Shown piece after piece: positions 5,520-7,644 of a DNA stretch of 7,644 nt. The DNA comes from Rhodospirillales bacterium. GTDB taxonomy: Bacteria > Pseudomonadota > Alphaproteobacteria > Rhodospirillales > JAPHTL01. A model generated the notes under the pieces. It was not told the origin of the DNA. It made no database searches and was given only the letters and a program-made list of their open reading frames with translations. The stretch lies in the NCBI GenBank assembly GCA_026193355.1, contig JAPHTL010000131.1, positions 1 to 7,644 on the forward strand, written 5' to 3'. Position 1 is the first letter of the stretch; the number at the start of each line of letters is the position of its first letter. The position numbers and the translations under genes are program-made.

Positions 5520-5720
5520 ATGAACGAAACCGACGAACAGATGGTGGAACTGGACCGCCTCCGGGAGGAACATCGTTCCCTCGACGCGACTATCGAACAG
5601 ATCACCCAGTCCCCACCCTACGACGATCTGGAGGTTCAACGCCTGAAACGGCGCAAGCTGAATCTGAAAGACCGCATTTCAGCGTTAGAAAGTTCGATGG
5701 TCCCCGACATCATAGCCTGA
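5520..5720 (+). CDS. YdcH/DUF465 family small protein
   Basis: A 66-residue protein, highly charged and helical, with the DUF465 (PF04325) pattern: LREEHRSLDATI at 14-25, a short linker with PPYDD (32-36), then LEVQRLKRRKLNLKDRI at 37-53. The two helices are expected to form a coiled-coil hairpin. The function of the family is unknown. The start ATG at 5520-5522 follows GGGGA at 5511-5515; an in-frame ATG ten codons upstream is less likely because family members begin at the shorter start. In many alphaproteobacteria a gene of this family lies close to purE-purK, as here, though the GGDEF-like gene now intervenes on the opposite strand. It converges on that gene with only 5 bases between the stop codons. 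Confidence 0.88.
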   Translation: MNETDEQMVELDRLREEHRSLDATIEQITQSPPYDDLEVQRLKRRKLNLKDRISALESSMVPDIIA

Positions 5721-5725
5721 TCCGC

Positions 5726-6448
5726 CTACCTGCGGCGGCCATAGGGCGCATCGATTGCCTCAACCGCCGCTTCCACGGTTCCTTCCGCATCAAGAACATG
5801 CAGATTCCACGTCATGTCGAGATTGATGCTGTTCCCCATCCAGACGAAAGGCTGGCCGACAAGGTCGGCAAGCAACGTCTGCGCCTTTTCCCTGGCTTCC
5901 TCCTCCGCCACGACGGCAAGGACGACGCCGAGGCGGTTGCCCCCGAGGTTCCCAAGTCGGTCGGTTTCATCCAGACGGTTCCTGATCAGGAAAATGGCAT
6001 GGGACAGTGCGGCTTCCAGCGCCCCATGGCCCAACGCCTGCTTGATGGAATCGCCGTTCAGCAAATCGAAAACAACCAGCGCGCTGGGAATGCTGTCACG
6101 TCGGACAAAGGACAGGGCGCGCCCAACCTCGCGGAAGAAGGCGCGGCGGTTCAGCACATGAAGCCAGGGGTCCTCGTCGGAAAGATGTTCGAGAAAAAGT
6201 GTGCGGTCACGGCTGTGGACGAGTTGAAAACGAAGTTCCTCGGCTTCATCCAAAAGGGCCGCGATAGCGGCCCTGGCGTCGGAAGGCAGATCCCCGTGCG
6301 AGCCGAGAACGGCGACTTCGTCACGCACGGCGCGACGCTCCTCGTCATCCTCGGAGTCTTCGTGTTCCTTCTTTTCCCTCTGCCCCTTCTTGCGCGGGTC
6401 CAGAGGCTTGATACCCGCAATGGAGGCCGTTTCCGTCACATCGACCAT
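5726..6448 (-). CDS. Protein with a degenerate, probably inactive GGDEF domain
   Basis: A 240-residue soluble protein. Residues 1-45 are very charged (KKGQREKKEHEDSEDDEERR) and likely disordered; 55-90 form a helix leading into a GGDEF-like domain at about 93-235. The domain entry DPWLHVLNRRAFFREV (93-108) is canonical. The signature is GGNRL (169-173) in place of GGDEF. In the segment FDLLNGDSIKQALGH (127-141) the second metal-binding Asp and the guanine-binding Asn and Asp are replaced by L130, K136 and Q137. The Arg of the RxxD inhibitory site also appears lost (D160 with D163). Diguanylate cyclase activity is therefore not expected; a scaffold or sensing role is possible. The ATG at 6446-6448 is preceded by GGTGA. 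It is divergent from purE. No transmembrane segment or other sensor domain is seen. Confidence 0.8.
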   Translation of the reverse strand: MVDVTETASIAGIKPLDPRKKGQREKKEHEDSEDDEERRAVRDEVAVLGSHGDLPSDARAAIAALLDEAEELRFQLVHSRDRTLFLEHLSDEDPWLHVLNRRAFFREVGRALSFVRRDSIPSALVVFDLLNGDSIKQALGHGALEAALSHAIFLIRNRLDETDRLGNLGGNRLGVVLAVVAEEEAREKAQTLLADLVGQPFVWMGNSINLDMTWNLHVLDAEGTVEAAVEAIDAPYGRRR

Positions 6449-6512
6449 GGTTTTTCACCGCCCAGGGTTCATGGCTCAGGATAACACAGCCCCACCCGCT
6501 TCACCAGAAAAG

Positions 6513-6528
6513 CCGCCGTATGCGGCGG
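6513..6528 (-). other. Terminator-like hairpin in the GGDEF / purE divergent region
   Basis: CCGCCG (6513-6518) and CGGCGG (6523-6528) form a perfect 6-bp stem with a TATG loop. On the minus strand it is followed by CTTTTCT, giving a weak intrinsic-terminator look. It lies 65 bases upstream of the GGDEF-like start on that strand and 7 bases upstream of the purE -35 on the + strand. It could block antisense transcription or act in the leader of the minus-strand gene; both are inferred. Confidence 0.4.
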
Positions 6529-6535
6529 GTGGCGC

Positions 6536-6563
6536 TTGTGTTCCGCCTGCGCGTCCATATAAT
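6536..6563 (+). promoter_or_regulatory. purEK promoter
   Basis: A perfect -10, TATAAT at 6558-6563, has TTGTGT at 6536-6541 as -35 with a 16-base spacer. The -35 keeps the TTG core. Transcription would start near 6570, leaving a leader of about 35 bases before purE, too short for a riboswitch. No PurR-like palindrome is evident. Confidence 0.75.
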
Positions 6564-6605
6564 GGCCGCTTTTTCGCGCCGGAGCAGGCAGAAGGAACGA
6601 ACGAA

Positions 6606-7100
6606 ATGGCCGGGAAACAACCGCTGGTCGGTATCATCATGGGAAGCCAGTCCGACTGGGAGACCATGCGTAACACCAGCGAAACGCTGGAAGCGCTTGG
6701 CGTTCCCTTCGAGACACGTATCGTTTCCGCGCACCGGACGCCCAAGCGGCTCTACGAATACGCGGAAACGGCCAAATCGCGCGGCCTGATGGCGATCATC
6801 GCGGGCGCGGGCGGCGCGGCCCACCTGCCCGGCATGGTCGCCTCGATGACCATTCTTCCCGTCCTTGGCGTTCCGATTGAAAGCAAGTCCCTGAAAGGCA
6901 TGGACAGTCTTCTGTCCATCGTGCAGATGCCCGGCGGCGTACCGGTGGGCACACTTGCCATCGGCAAGGCGGGCGCGATCAACGCCGCCCTTCTGGCGGC
7001 CAGCATTGTCGGGTTGACCAACGAAAAGGTCGCCGAAGCCCTTGCGGCATGGCGGCGCAAGCAGACCGAATCGGTCGCCGACGCGCCCAGCGACAACTGA
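6606..7100 (+). CDS. purE: N5-carboxyaminoimidazole ribonucleotide mutase
   Basis: Converts N5-CAIR, the product of PurK, to CAIR in de novo purine synthesis (EC 5.4.99.18); cytoplasmic, normally octameric. At 164 residues it has the usual class I PurE length. Conserved motifs are MGSQSD at 12-17, SAHRTP at 41-46 with the catalytic histidine H43, AGAGGAAHLPG at 66-76, and SLLSIVQMPGGVPVGT at 101-116. The presence of purK immediately downstream supports the class I (mutase) role rather than the direct carboxylase seen in animals. The frame is open for 72 codons upstream, but the promoter and the ribosome site (AAGGA, 9 bases before ATG 6606-6608) lie within that stretch, so the start is clear. 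It is the first gene of the purEK operon. Confidence 0.97.
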   Translation: MAGKQPLVGIIMGSQSDWETMRNTSETLEALGVPFETRIVSAHRTPKRLYEYAETAKSRGLMAIIAGAGGAAHLPGMVASMTILPVLGVPIESKSLKGMDSLLSIVQMPGGVPVGTLAIGKAGAINAALLAASIVGLTNEKVAEALAAWRRKQTESVADAPSDN

Positions 7101-7108
7101 TCCGTTCC

Positions 7109-7644
7109 ATGAACGCCCCAGCCGTCATTCCCGCCATCGTCCCCGCCATTGTCCCCCCGGGGGGAACAATCGGAATCATCGGCGGCGGCCAACTTGGCCG
7201 CATGACGGCGCTGGCGGCGGCGGCGATGGGATACCGCTGTCACATCTTCTGCCCGGAACCCGACAGCCCCGCCTTCGCGGTGGCCGCAGAACATACAATT
7301 GCCGAATACACCGACCGTGAGGCCCTTGGCCGTTTCGCCGACGCCGTGGATGTCGTCACCTTCGAGTTCGAAAACATCCCCCATGAAAGCGTGCAGATCC
7401 TCGCTGATCACGTCGTGGTGAGGCCCAGCTGGGAATGCCTGCACATTTCCCAGGATCGCTTGATCGAAAAGGACTTCCTGAACGGGATCGGCATCGCGAC
7501 AACGGCCTATCGCCGGATTGAAGGACCGGACATGCTGCGTCAGGCCATCGCCGAGATCGGCCCACGCGCCGTGCTCAAGACCGTGCGCATGGGCTACGAC
7601 GGCAAGGGCCAGGTGATGATGAAGGAAGGCATGGAGGCGGACGA
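7109..7644 (+). CDS. purK: N5-carboxyaminoimidazole ribonucleotide synthase (partial)
   Basis: ATP-grasp enzyme that makes N5-CAIR from AIR, bicarbonate and ATP (EC 6.3.4.18), feeding PurE. Only the first 178 residues are in the window. Visible are the N-terminal pre-ATP-grasp motif GGGQLGRM (25-32), FEFENIP (85-91), QDRLIEK (115-121) and the ATP-binding KTVRMGYDGKGQ (157-168). It begins 8 bases after the purE stop and is clearly co-transcribed. No good Shine-Dalgarno sequence lies before the ATG at 7109-7111, so translation may be coupled to purE. The N-terminus has about ten extra residues with a short repeat (VIPAIVPAIVPPGG at 6-19) compared with usual PurK starts. No other start codon exists in frame before residue 32, so the extension seems real. 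Confidence 0.96.
   Translation, partial: MNAPAVIPAIVPAIVPPGGTIGIIGGGQLGRMTALAAAAMGYRCHIFCPEPDSPAFAVAAEHTIAEYTDREALGRFADAVDVVTFEFENIPHESVQILADHVVVRPSWECLHISQDRLIEKDFLNGIGIATTAYRRIEGPDMLRQAIAEIGPRAVLKTVRMGYDGKGQVMMKEGMEAD

Noticed and set aside
5798..6484. 228-codon + strand frame opposite the GGDEF-like gene
   Set aside because: The minus-strand protein has a recognisable domain entry and fold pattern; this frame has none.
6449..6605. Purine riboswitch ahead of purE
   Set aside because: The leader after the TATAAT promoter is only about 35 bases, too short for an aptamer, and no purine-aptamer core is seen.
6752..7444. 230-codon minus-strand frame opposite purE and purK
   Set aside because: It is antisense to two certain purine genes and crosses their boundary.
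1..7644. CRISPR array, insertion sequence, toxin-antitoxin pair or phage defence system
   Set aside because: No regularly spaced repeats, no transposase or terminal repeats, and no gene of such a system. The MazG-like enzyme is unrelated to the MazEF toxin-antitoxin pair apart from the name.

Overview
The window looks like chromosomal DNA from an alphaproteobacterium able to oxidise sulfur compounds, most likely Rhodospirillales-like. That rests on gene content and protein flavour: a dissimilatory APS reductase (aprBA) beside ordinary housekeeping genes, a DUF465/YdcH gene near purE-purK, and high-GC codon use. No search was run, so the taxonomic call is tentative. There are no RNA genes, insertion sequences, phage genes or CRISPR arrays.

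Left part (1-3977). The window opens with the last codons of a probable + strand gene, followed by a terminator usable from both sides. Then come three minus-strand genes, in transcription order aprB, aprA and a gene for a YkgJ-type cysteine-cluster protein. aprB-aprA form a two-gene operon that ends at a strong intrinsic terminator. The cysteine-cluster gene lies just beyond that terminator, so it is read by read-through or from its own promoter. No sat, qmoABC, aprM or hdr gene is present. The 347-bp AT-rich region upstream of aprB (3631-3977) separates it from a divergent MazG-like gene. It holds a candidate aprBA promoter and at least three inverted repeats that look like protein-binding sites; it is the least explained and most interesting non-coding part of the window.

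Middle part (3978-5720). A MazG-like nucleotide pyrophosphohydrolase (+) converges, with a 13-bp gap, on a 6-phosphofructokinase (-). The kinase combines an ATP-type residue (GGDGT) with a PPi-type residue (PKTIDND) at the two positions that usually report its phosphoryl donor. A short divergent region then leads to a small YdcH/DUF465 protein (+).

Right part (5721-7644). A minus-strand gene encodes a protein with a degenerate GGDEF domain in which the signature and substrate-binding residues are lost. Divergent from it, behind a promoter with a perfect TATAAT, is purE followed by purK, which runs off the end. These two perform the carboxylation steps of de novo purine synthesis.

The genes fall into separate units: sulfur energy metabolism (aprBA and perhaps the Cys-cluster protein), nucleotide sanitation (MazG-like), glycolysis or Calvin-cycle-related sugar phosphate metabolism (PFK), and purine synthesis. 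A shared pyrophosphate theme (APS metabolism, MazG releasing PPi, a PFK of uncertain donor) is possible but only an inference. I see no clear case for a wholly new multi-gene system. The best candidates for something undescribed are the Cys-cluster protein behind aprBA and the palindromes upstream of aprB.
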